The position numbers and the translations under genes were made by a program. Source: Planctomycetaceae bacterium (GTDB lineage: Bacteria; Planctomycetota; Phycisphaerae; SM23-33). Taken from it: DNA of 16,010 bases. Shown here piece by piece: positions 8,210 to 16,010 of this stretch. Position 1 is the stretch's first letter; every line of letters begins with the position of its first letter. Where the stretch lies: the NCBI GenBank assembly GCA_021371965.1, contig JAJFVE010000162.1, forward strand, positions 1 to 16,010, given 5' to 3'. Below the pieces are notes generated by a model. The model was given only the letters and a program-made list of their open reading frames with translations. It did no database searches and was not told where the DNA came from.

Positions 8210-8215
8210 AAGGAG
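8210..8215 (+). promoter_or_regulatory. Ribosome binding site fixing the GTG start of moxR
   Basis: AAGGAG lies 6 bases before the GTG at 8222. It decides the start: the frame is open for 89 more codons to the left, but those run through the palindromic element and the end of the toroid gene, and the next in-frame ATG would cut into the AAA+ domain. The site lies only four bases outside the element's right end. Confidence 0.85.
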
Positions 8216-8221
8216 ACACTC

Positions 8222-9298
<1,077 letters not shown>

Positions 9299-10240
9299 GT
9301 GGTCTTCCAGGACAGCCAGGAACTCAAGAAGTACCTCGACCCGAAGGTGCTTTCAAAGATCACGCGGCTGGATCTTCAGGCGCGCCTGGTGGTCGAGGGT
9401 TTCATCAGCGGCCTGCACCGCAGCCCCTTCCACGGCTACAGCGTCGAGTTCGCCTCGCACCGCCAGTACGTGCCCGGCGACGACACCAAGCACATCGACT
9501 GGAAAGTCCAGGCCAAGACCGACCGCTACTACATCAAGCAGTACGAGGAAGAGACGAACCTCAAGGCCACCTTCGTGCTCGACGCCAGCGAGTCGATGCA
9601 CTACGGCAGCGAAAACGGCGACGCCGGCCTGACCAAGTATCAGTACGCCGCGGCCGTGGCGGCGTCGCTGGCGTTCCTGCTACTCCAGCAGCAGGACTCG
9701 ACGGGCCTGGCGATTTTCGACGAGGACCTGCGCCAGTACCTGCCGGCCTCGGGAAGCGTCAACCAGATCAAGAGCATCGTCCACGCGATGGATATCACCC
9801 AGCCCAAGGCCAAGACGTCCATCGAGGATATCTGCCACTCGCTGGCCGAGAAGATCCCGCGGCGGGGTCTGGTGTGTCTGGTCAGCGATTTGTTCTGCGA
9901 CATCGACGGCGTGATCCGCGGCCTGGAGCATTTTCGCCATTACGATCATGAAGTGCTCGTGTTGCACATCATGGACCAGGACGAGCTGGACTTTCCCTTC
10001 CAGGGCAACACGATGTTCCGCGGCCTCGAGGCCATGGGCGACCTGCTCGTCGAGCCCCGCGCCCTGCGCGAGGGCTACCTCAAAGCCGTCGAGGAGTTCT
10101 GCCTCCAGGTGAAGCGCCGCTGCATCGCAAGACGCATCGACTACAAGCGTATCTCGACCGCCGATCACATGGACGCCGCGCTGCTGGCTTTTTTAGCGGC
10201 AAGAACCGCGGCGACCCGCAAAGCGGGGGCGAAAAGATGA
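9299..10240 (+). CDS. DUF58 domain protein with VWA-type metal site
   Basis: A 313-residue protein of the DUF58 family, the usual partner of MoxR ATPases. The family motif is seen as RQYVPGDDTKHIDWK (55-69), followed by FVLDASESM (93-100), a DxSxS metal-ion-dependent adhesion site as in VWA domains. LVCLVSDLF further on fits the next conserved beta strand with its Asp. No membrane segment is visible, so it looks like the shorter, soluble form of the family. It starts with GTG directly after the moxR stop. Its stop is followed by a 35-base heptamer repeat before the BatA-like gene. Inference from the family: MoxR probably acts on this protein or on the VWA membrane proteins encoded next. No target is known. 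Confidence 0.96.
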   Translation: MVFQDSQELKKYLDPKVLSKITRLDLQARLVVEGFISGLHRSPFHGYSVEFASHRQYVPGDDTKHIDWKVQAKTDRYYIKQYEEETNLKATFVLDASESMHYGSENGDAGLTKYQYAAAVAASLAFLLLQQQDSTGLAIFDEDLRQYLPASGSVNQIKSIVHAMDITQPKAKTSIEDICHSLAEKIPRRGLVCLVSDLFCDIDGVIRGLEHFRHYDHEVLVLHIMDQDELDFPFQGNTMFRGLEAMGDLLVEPRALREGYLKAVEEFCLQVKRRCIARRIDYKRISTADHMDAALLAFLAARTAATRKAGAKR

Positions 10241-10247
10241 TGTTGTT

Positions 10248-10282
10248 GAAAATTGGAAATTGTAAATCGGAAATTGGAAATC
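10248..10282. repeat. Five-unit heptamer repeat (GGAAATT type)
   Basis: GAAAATT, GGAAATT, GTAAATC, GGAAATT and GGAAATC follow each other in exact 7-base register. The AT-rich array fills the 46-base gap between the DUF58 and BatA-like genes and stops 4 bases before the GTG start at 10287, where a Shine-Dalgarno would be expected. It shares its 7-base period, though not its sequence, with the array at the left edge. Confidence 0.9.
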
Positions 10283-10286
10283 CCTC

Positions 10287-12602
10287 GTGCCGTTTGTTCA
10301 TCCGCTAATTTTCACGATTGGCGCCTGCTGCGTGGCAGCGCCGATCATCATCCACCTGCTTAATCGCAGGCGGTTTCGGCTGCGCCATTGGGCGGCCATG
10401 CAGTTCCTGCTGGACTCGCTGCGGCGCAATCGCCGGCGGCTGCGCGTCGAGGAGATGATCCTGCTGGCCATGCGGTGCCTGGCGGTGCTGCTGCTGGCGC
10501 TGGCGATCGCGCGGTTCACCGGCTGTGCGGCCACCTCCGTCCTGCCGGGCATGTCTGGGCCGCGGGCTACCGTTTACATCCTTGATAACAGTTACTCGAT
10601 GCTGCAGAAGTCTGCCGCCACGTCGCTCTTCGAGAACGCGCGGCACGACCTCGCCCAGCGCATTCGCCAGAGTTCTCGCTCGGAGAAGGTCGCCGTCCTG
10701 ATGGGCGCCGACGCCGACGGCAAGAGCGCCCTGTTCGATCTTAACTATGTGACCGAACCTGCCTCGTTAGCCGCGCGGCTGGAGAGCCTCGACGCCTCCG
10801 ACGGGCGGCTGGCGCTGGCCGAAGCCCTGGCCCGCTCAGGCAAGCTTCTGGCTAACGAAGCCGGCGCCCGGCAGGTGGTGGTCCTGACGGACTGCCGCAA
10901 GATCGACCTCGCCCCCGCCACGGCGCAGAGCCCGCTGCGCAAGGAATTCGCTGCCCTGCGCAAGAGCGGCGTCAGTGTGGAAGTGCTCGACTACGGCCAG
11001 GAGTCGCGCAAGAACCTGACCATCGAGTCGATCGAGCTGGTTGACCGGTTCGCCGTGGCCAACGTGCCGTTCAACGTGGCGGTCACCGTGCGCAACAACG
11101 GCTCGGCGAATCTCGAAAACGTGGCCCTGACGCCCAGGATGGTGCTGCCCGGCCAGCCTGACCAGACCGTCGTGCTGCCGGTGCAGGTGATCCCATCCCT
11201 GGAAAGCGGGCAGAGCACGCGAGCGGTCTTTGAAGTCGCCAGCCGCAATCCCGGCTCGGCTGTGGTGTCGGTCGAGGCCGCCGGCGACGATCTGCAGACC
11301 GACAACCGCGCCCACCTGGCCCTGGACATCCGCAAGGTCACGCGGGTGTTGATCGTCGACGGCAACACCGATCCGACCGATCGCACCGAGAGCGAGTCGT
11401 TCTTCCTGAACAAGGTTCTGGACCCGCGCGGCGACGGAGCCTTCGGCGTCCGGACCGACGTCATCTCCAGCGATACCCTCGGCGGAGCCAACTTTGCCGA
11501 CTATGACGCGGTGGCCCTGCTGGACGTGGCGGACTTTCCCGCCTCGGTCGCTGCCGGTCCGGCCACGCGGCCGACGGTGGCGTACCCGCAGCTCAAGGCG
11601 CTCGAGGAGTACGTGCGCGGCGGCGGCGGACTGATCCTCTTCACCGGCGGGCACATCAATCTCGACTTTTACAATGGTCCGTTCTACGCGGCCGGGGCGG
11701 GGCTGCTGCCGTACCGCGTCGGCCCGCACAAGGGGCGTCCCGGCCAAACCGACACCTACGTGCGGCTGGCGCCGGCGAGCATCGCCAATCACAACATCAT
11801 GCAGGCCTTCACGCGTTTTGCGGCCGAGGGCAGCGACGTGACGTCGCTGGTGCGGTTCTTCGCCTTCACGCCCACCGAAGAACCGCACGGCGTGGTATTG
11901 CCCCCGGAGGTCAAGGCGCCGCAGGTGCTGGCGGCCTTCGCCGATGGGCAGAACTCGCCGGCTGTCATCACCCGGCGCTTCGGCCAGGGCGAAGTGGTCA
12001 TGTTCTGCACCACCGCCAGCAAGCGCTGGAACGACTGGCCCAGCGACGAAGTGGGCACCTACGCCGTGATCATGCATGAGACGGTCAAGTTCGTCGCGCG
12101 GTCGGCTTTGCAGGGCCTCACCGCCCGCGTCGGGCGGCCCATCGATTACACCCTTCCCGGCGACCTGCTCGACGCGCGGGCGACGCTCAAGACGCCGCAC
12201 TTTCCCGCGGACGACCTGGTGACGCTCGTGGCGCAGCGCCAAGGCGCCAAGGCCGGGCATCTTTCCTATGCCGCAACCGATGCCGCGGGCGTGTACTGGC
12301 TGGAACTGGCCTTGCCCGACCGCTCCGTCAAGAAAGTGCTCTTTGCCCGCAATATCGACCCGGTCGAGGGCGACTTGACCTGCGGCGGACGCCCCTCGCT
12401 CGAGGCCGCCCTGGGCAGCGGCGACTTTGCCTACGCCGAAAAATCGGCAGCCGGCGGTGAGGCGCCGGCCGCGGCGGCCCAGAAGGAGTACTGGCTGCTG
12501 GCCGCACTGGCGGCGCTGGTGCTGCTGGCGGGCGAGACGTTCCTGGGGCAGAAGTTCGGACATTACGCCGGCCGCAAGGCCGCCGCGGAGCGATTACCTT
12601 GA
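10287..12602 (+). CDS. BatA-like membrane protein with VWA and GATase-like domains
   Basis: A 771-residue membrane protein. The start, MPFVHPLIF..PIIIHLLNRRRFR..WAAMQFL (residues 1-42), is the BatA/aerotolerance-regulator N-terminal signature, with one membrane segment at 6-24 and another at about 57-76. A VWA domain follows (metal site DNSYS at 100-104, VVVLTD near 194). Residues about 256-350 resemble a CARDB/Ig-like domain. Residues about 351-610 resemble a class I glutamine-amidotransferase fold (RVLIVDGN, then YVRGGGGLILFTGG), with no clear catalytic Cys. A last membrane segment lies at about 736-758 with a basic tail. The GTG start has no Shine-Dalgarno; the upstream bases are a heptamer repeat. 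The next gene overlaps its stop by 4 bases. It is probably a membrane partner of the MoxR/DUF58 pair. The exact role in planctomycetes is not known to me. Confidence 0.92.
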   Translation: MPFVHPLIFTIGACCVAAPIIIHLLNRRRFRLRHWAAMQFLLDSLRRNRRRLRVEEMILLAMRCLAVLLLALAIARFTGCAATSVLPGMSGPRATVYILDNSYSMLQKSAATSLFENARHDLAQRIRQSSRSEKVAVLMGADADGKSALFDLNYVTEPASLAARLESLDASDGRLALAEALARSGKLLANEAGARQVVVLTDCRKIDLAPATAQSPLRKEFAALRKSGVSVEVLDYGQESRKNLTIESIELVDRFAVANVPFNVAVTVRNNGSANLENVALTPRMVLPGQPDQTVVLPVQVIPSLESGQSTRAVFEVASRNPGSAVVSVEAAGDDLQTDNRAHLALDIRKVTRVLIVDGNTDPTDRTESESFFLNKVLDPRGDGAFGVRTDVISSDTLGGANFADYDAVALLDVADFPASVAAGPATRPTVAYPQLKALEEYVRGGGGLILFTGGHINLDFYNGPFYAAGAGLLPYRVGPHKGRPGQTDTYVRLAPASIANHNIMQAFTRFAAEGSDVTSLVRFFAFTPTEEPHGVVLPPEVKAPQVLAAFADGQNSPAVITRRFGQGEVVMFCTTASKRWNDWPSDEVGTYAVIMHETVKFVARSALQGLTARVGRPIDYTLPGDLLDARATLKTPHFPADDLVTLVAQRQGAKAGHLSYAATDAAGVYWLELALPDRSVKKVLFARNIDPVEGDLTCGGRPSLEAALGSGDFAYAEKSAAGGEAPAAAAQKEYWLLAALAALVLLAGETFLGQKFGHYAGRKAAAERLP
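12587..12590 (+). promoter_or_regulatory. Ribosome binding site for the TTG start of the VWA/GATase gene
   Basis: GGAG lies 8 bases before the TTG at 12599, which itself overlaps the stop of the BatA-like gene as TTGA. This supports the rare start over the ATG at 12644 (residue 16), which has no such site and would lose the coupling. Confidence 0.7.
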
Positions 12603-15166
12603 CCGCGTTCATTCAATGGTTGCTGGGACTGCCCGCCGCCGAGATGGCGCGGGCCGACAGTTGGCGGCTGACCTTCGTCGCCGACTACAGCAATTATGTC
12701 ATCGTCGCGCTGGTCGCCGCCTTTGTGGCGATGGTCTACCTGACGGTGCGCAGCTACCGCCGCGAAGGCGACGCGCCGACGGCCGCCAAGACCGTGCTGA
12801 TCGTTCTGCGCATCGCGGTCTTTGCCGCCGTGGTGCTGATGCTCTTTCGTCCGGCCATCGAGCTGCGGTTCGTTGACACGCTGTTGAGCAAGGTCGTGGT
12901 GCTCGTGGACGACAGCCGCTCGATGTCGTTCACCGACCGCTACGCCGCCGGCAAAGACGCCGACGATCTGGCGGCGCTGCTGAAATGCGACCGCGCGGGC
13001 CTGGCGGCCCTGAGCCGCTCGCAGATCGTGCGCCGGGCGCTCGACCGCCCTGACGGCGTGCTGACGCGCCTGGGCGCCACGCACCCGCTGGTGCTCATGC
13101 GATTCTCCACCGCCCAGCCGGGCAAAGAAACGTACACGCGAAAGCTGATCGAGCTGCCCGCCCGGTCCGGCAAAGATACGCCGGCCACCATGCCTGTAGA
13201 CGTGGCCAAGGCCCTGGCCGAGCTGCAGGCGGCGGGGTATGAGACGAATATCCCCGCCTCGATTCGCGACGCGCTGGACAGCACCCGCGGCCAGCAGGTC
13301 GCCGGGATCGTCGTCATCAGTGACGGGCAGATCACGTCCCAGGATGCCGCCGGGCGCCTCGGCGCGGCTGTCGAGTCCGCCGGCCGGCGCGTCGGCGGGG
13401 CGGTGCCCCTGTACGCGGTGGCCGTGGGCGACCCGCAGCCGCCCAAGAACGTCGCGGCCGTTGCGCTCCAGGGGCCCAACGAGGTCCGCCGCGGGACGCG
13501 CGCGGAGCTTTCGGTCGTGCTGTCGCATCGCAATCTGGCGGGCAAGTCGGTCACGGTGCGCCTGCTGCGACGAGCGGCCGACAAGCCCCAGTGGACCGAC
13601 ACGCAGGTTAAGCAGAACGTCACGCTGACGGCCCCGCCCGCCGAGTCCGCCGGCGCCGCGTCTGAAGTGCGCCAGACCGTCGAGCTCTCTGTCGAGCCCG
13701 ATGCGGTGGGGCAGTTCGTGTACAAGGCTGTCGTCGATCCGGTGGCCGACGAGGCCAACGCCGACGACAACTTCGCCGAGACGCGCCTGGAAGTCTCCGA
13801 CGAGAAGGTCAAGGTGCTGGTGATCGCCGGCGACGCCGGGTGGGACTTCCAGTACCTGCGGAACCTCCTGCTGCGGGCCGGCGACTCCTACCGCGTCAGC
13901 ATCTGGCAGCAGAACGCCGACAAGGACATCAACCAGGCGGCCTCGACGGGCATGAAGCTCTCGCAATTGCCGCGCACCCTCGAGGAGCTTATCGGCAGCC
14001 CCGGCGGCAAGCCGTTCCCCGGTTACGACGCGATCATCCTGCACGACCCGCAGCCGGGCGAGGGCGGCTTCGACCGCACCCTGGTGAAGATGCTGCGCGA
14101 CTTCGTCGAGAAGCACGGCGGCGGGCTGTGCTACGTCGCCGGCGGCAAGTACAGCTACCAGACCCTCAGCGGCGAAGGGGCCATGAAGGACCTGGCCGAC
14201 GTCATGCCCGTGGTGCTCTCGCCCAACACGGCCGATATCGCCGTCCGAATGGGCACCCGAAAACCGGAAGCCTGGGCCTTCAAAATCACCAGCTATGGAG
14301 CCGACCACCCGATGATGCGACTGGCCGCCACGGCCGAGCAGAGCGGCCAGATCTGGTCGGTCCTGCCGGGGGTGTACTGGTCGCACCCGGTCGCCCGGGT
14401 GAAGCCGTCAGGCAAGGTGCTGGCCGAAAGCGCCAACCCGATGGACCGCACCGGTCGCAACGAACCCCTGCCCATCGTGGCCGTGCAGCCCTTCGGCGCC
14501 GGGCGGGCGGTCTATGTCGGCACCGACGAGACCTGGCGGTGGCGGTTCATCCAGGACGGCTATTACCACCGCCGATTCTGGAGCGAAGTGGTGCGATACC
14601 TCGCCACGCTCAAGGCCCGGCAGGTGGTCATCACCACCGGCGGCGACCGCTTCACGGCAGGGCAGAAGATCACCGTCGAGGTCGAGGCGTACGACGAGAA
14701 GTTCCAGCCCCTCAAGGACGCGACGTTCAACGTGACCCTGCGCCAGGCCGGCGGCGAGGTCGTCGAGAAGATCACGCTCCAGGCCGTCGACGCCACCAAC
14801 AAGCCCGGGCGATACAGCGGCATTATCGAGGCCAACCGCACCGGCACGTACGACCTGACGGCGCTGGACGGCGACCCGCAGGCCAATCTCAAGGTGGCCC
14901 CCAAGCGCATCGTGATCGACCTGCCCCAGGCCGAGTCGCGCCGCCCCGAGGCCGACGTGACGACGATGAAGAACGTGGCCTCGCGAGCGGAGAACTTTCT
15001 GCCCATTGGGCAGATCGACCGCCTGGCGGACCTGATTCCGCCGGCGTCGCTGCACACCGTCAAGCAGCAGCCGCACTTCCTGTGGGATACCCCGGCGATG
15101 CTTATCGCGGTGATCGTGCTGCTGACGGCAGAGTGGATCCTGCGGAAGAAATACAACATGGCGTAG
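12599..15166 (+). CDS. Membrane VWA / GATase-like domain protein
   Basis: An 855-residue membrane protein, the last gene of the MoxR module. Membrane segments lie at about 32-50 and 66-84. A VWA domain begins at 98 with DDSRS (104-108) as metal site, with IVVISDGQ near 236 and PLYAVAVGDP near 270. Residues about 290-400 look like a beta-rich domain (RAELSVVLSHRNL, VKQNVTLTAP). Residues about 404-640 are GATase-like (KVKVLVIAGDAGWDFQYLRN; GGGLCYVAGG with C511; GRAVYVGTDETWRWRF). Another beta domain follows (about 678-770), then a C-terminal membrane segment at about 827-846 with a short basic tail. It shares its layout with the BatA-like protein upstream, so the two are probably distant paralogues, although this one lacks the BatA N-terminal motif. 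The start is TTG in a TTGA overlap. The large middle part is probably outside the membrane. Function unknown. Confidence 0.92.
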   Translation: MTAFIQWLLGLPAAEMARADSWRLTFVADYSNYVIVALVAAFVAMVYLTVRSYRREGDAPTAAKTVLIVLRIAVFAAVVLMLFRPAIELRFVDTLLSKVVVLVDDSRSMSFTDRYAAGKDADDLAALLKCDRAGLAALSRSQIVRRALDRPDGVLTRLGATHPLVLMRFSTAQPGKETYTRKLIELPARSGKDTPATMPVDVAKALAELQAAGYETNIPASIRDALDSTRGQQVAGIVVISDGQITSQDAAGRLGAAVESAGRRVGGAVPLYAVAVGDPQPPKNVAAVALQGPNEVRRGTRAELSVVLSHRNLAGKSVTVRLLRRAADKPQWTDTQVKQNVTLTAPPAESAGAASEVRQTVELSVEPDAVGQFVYKAVVDPVADEANADDNFAETRLEVSDEKVKVLVIAGDAGWDFQYLRNLLLRAGDSYRVSIWQQNADKDINQAASTGMKLSQLPRTLEELIGSPGGKPFPGYDAIILHDPQPGEGGFDRTLVKMLRDFVEKHGGGLCYVAGGKYSYQTLSGEGAMKDLADVMPVVLSPNTADIAVRMGTRKPEAWAFKITSYGADHPMMRLAATAEQSGQIWSVLPGVYWSHPVARVKPSGKVLAESANPMDRTGRNEPLPIVAVQPFGAGRAVYVGTDETWRWRFIQDGYYHRRFWSEVVRYLATLKARQVVITTGGDRFTAGQKITVEVEAYDEKFQPLKDATFNVTLRQAGGEVVEKITLQAVDATNKPGRYSGIIEANRTGTYDLTALDGDPQANLKVAPKRIVIDLPQAESRRPEADVTTMKNVASRAENFLPIGQIDRLADLIPPASLHTVKQQPHFLWDTPAMLIAVIVLLTAEWILRKKYNMA

Positions 15167-15194
15167 TAGTCCTTCATCTTCGATGAATGACTAC
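15166..15194 (+). terminator. Hairpin at the end of the MoxR module (no T-run)
   Basis: Bases 15166-15178 and 15182-15194 pair as a 13-bp stem with one mismatch around a TTC loop, starting on the last base of the stop codon. The position fits a transcript end or 3' stabilising structure. No run of T follows, so it is not a standard intrinsic terminator. Confidence 0.5.
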
Positions 15195-15195
15195 A

Positions 15196-15273
15196 GAGCA
15201 GGCGAGCAGTTGAACAGGTGAGCAGTAGACCAGGATCGAGCCTGCGGTCTCCTGTTCTACTGTTCTCCTGTTC
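15196..15273. repeat. Octamer-based imperfect inverted repeat
   Basis: The left arm, 15196-15235, is five degenerate 8-base units (GAGCAGGC, GAGCAGTT, GAACAGGT, GAGCAGTA, GACCAGGA). The right arm, 15249-15273, is three units of the complementary type (CTCCTGTT, CTACTGTT, CTCCTGTT). The arms can pair imperfectly around a short spacer. No gene is present. It resembles the heptamer repeats in style but has a period of 8 and opposed arms. Confidence 0.8.
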
Positions 15274-15294
15274 GGAAGGATGAGAAAGATAACA

Positions 15295-15328
15295 GTGGCG
15301 GGCAAGAGGCCATGCCACGAAAGAGGAG
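15295..15328 (+). promoter_or_regulatory. Small palindrome and ribosome binding site before the DUF2961 gene
   Basis: GTGGC (15295-15299) and GCCAC (15314-15318) enclose GGGCAAGAGGCCAT, an imperfect hairpin. Directly after it comes CGAAAGAGGAG, with AGAGGAG at 15322-15328, 9 bases before the ATG at 15338. The order palindrome, CGAA, AGGAG is the same as before moxR (8186-8215), and the sequences look related, as if a diverged copy of the same repeat end stood before both genes. Confidence 0.55.
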
Positions 15329-15337
15329 ATAGTGCTG

Positions 15338-16010
15338 ATGAGTTTTAACGGACTTGGAATGAACATGGGCAATCTTTCGCGGCTGAGCGCGGCCAAGACG
15401 CGGTCGATCTCGGCTGAGAATCTTACCGGCGAGAAGGGCAGCGGCGCGATGGCCGAGCCTTCGCCGGGGCACCCGTCCTCCACGCTGGGACGCGGGTGGA
15501 AGTGCGCGCCGTGCCACAAGATCGACCCCATGACCACCTACACGCTGGCCGACATCTCCGGCAGCGGCGCCATCCAGAGCATGTGGCTTGCCGGCTACGT
15601 CGGACGCGACCTGATCCTGCGGATCTACTGGGAAGGCCAGGACACGCCGTCAGTCGAGTGCCCCCTGCCGGATTTCTTCGGGATGCACTGGTTCCGCCCC
15701 GACGACTACTGCCACAAAGGCCCGTACGTTCACATCAACTCGCTGCCGGTGTGCGTCAACCCCAACCGGGCGCTGAACTGCTTCTGGGAAATGCCCTTCC
15801 GCAAACGCTGCCGCATGACGCTGGAGAATATCAGCCCCAGCGAAGGCCGCACGACCTACTACCAGATCAACTACACGCTGACGGATGTGCCTGACGACTG
15901 CGCGTACTTCCACGCCCAGTACCGGCGCGTCAACCCGCTGCCCTACGGCGAGGTCTACACGATCGTCGACGGCGTCAAGGGGCGCGGGCAATACGTCGGC
16001 ACGTCGATGG
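15338..16010 (+). CDS. DUF2961 (GH172-type) protein, 5' part only
   Basis: The frame opens with ATG and continues without a stop to the end of the window, giving 224 residues of a longer protein. MSFNGLGMNMGNLSRLS, KTRSISAENLTG, YTLADISGSGAIQSMW, LILRIYWEGQDTPSVECPL, DFFG, HINSLPVCVNPNRALNCFWEMPFRK, YYQINYTL, AYFHAQYRRVNPLP and GVKGRGQYVGT are in the order expected for DUF2961. Members are grouped as glycoside hydrolase family 172, acting on fructofuranose or arabinofuranose linkages. The preserved part includes the conserved N-terminal jelly-roll region. No signal peptide is seen, so it may be cytoplasmic, as some family members are. A strong AGAGGAG site supports the start. Substrate unknown. 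The 171-base repeat-filled gap and hairpin before it suggest a unit separate from the MoxR module. Confidence 0.92.
   Translation, partial: MSFNGLGMNMGNLSRLSAAKTRSISAENLTGEKGSGAMAEPSPGHPSSTLGRGWKCAPCHKIDPMTTYTLADISGSGAIQSMWLAGYVGRDLILRIYWEGQDTPSVECPLPDFFGMHWFRPDDYCHKGPYVHINSLPVCVNPNRALNCFWEMPFRKRCRMTLENISPSEGRTTYYQINYTLTDVPDDCAYFHAQYRRVNPLPYGEVYTIVDGVKGRGQYVGTSM

Noticed and set aside
7955..8221. An 89-codon N-terminal extension of moxR
   Set aside because: It would run back through the palindromic element (reading HGRDARAT) and into the toroid gene; a strong AAGGAG supports the GTG at 8222.
12563..14386. A 607-codon minus-strand open frame opposite the VWA/GATase gene
   Set aside because: Antisense shadow: low-complexity composition, no motif, and it crosses the junction of two well-supported genes.

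Overview
The window is GC-rich bacterial DNA with long genes, frequent GTG/TTG starts and gaps filled with short repeats. Gene content suggests a planctomycete, probably of the class Phycisphaerae. The grounds are a MoxR-DUF58-BatA-like-VWA/GATase module, a giant secreted TPR/PQQ-propeller protein next to a secreted alpha/alpha-toroid protein, a DUF2961 (GH172) gene, and intergenic palindromes that would read in frame as TGVSPV / HGRDARAT peptides. The placement is inference from familiarity; no database search was possible.

Left part (1-2317). An 18-copy heptamer tandem repeat sits against the stop codon of a minus-strand family 2 glycosyltransferase (137-1069). Upstream of it, also on the minus strand, is a small protein with four CxxC pairs in a DnaJ-like cysteine-rich pattern but no J-domain (1157-1900). 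A gap of about 420 bases separates this from the rightward genes. It must hold divergent promoters and contains two inverted repeats, one an extended hairpin just before the next start codon.

Centre (2318-8051). Two exported proteins overlap by 14 bases: a 1535-residue protein built as helical repeats, beta-propeller, helical repeats, beta-propeller, and a 379-residue alpha/alpha-toroid protein related in fold to prenyltransferases and squalene cyclases. A 154-base repeat bounded by perfect 21-base inverted repeats fills the space to the next gene.

Right part (8222-15166). Four tightly packed genes form a MoxR module: MoxR AAA+ ATPase, DUF58 protein with a VWA-type site, BatA-like membrane protein (BatA N-terminus, VWA, GATase-like), and a second membrane VWA/GATase-like protein. 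All four use non-ATG starts. MoxR and DUF58 abut without a gap, the last two overlap by 4 bases, and the one internal gap (DUF58 to BatA-like) is a five-unit heptamer repeat. A plausible reading is an ATPase-driven chaperone or assembly system that works with the two VWA membrane proteins and perhaps the exported propeller and toroid proteins. After a hairpin and an octamer-based inverted repeat, a DUF2961/GH172-type gene starts at 15338 and runs off the window; it looks like a separate unit.

No tRNA, rRNA, CRISPR array, transposase or phage gene was seen.
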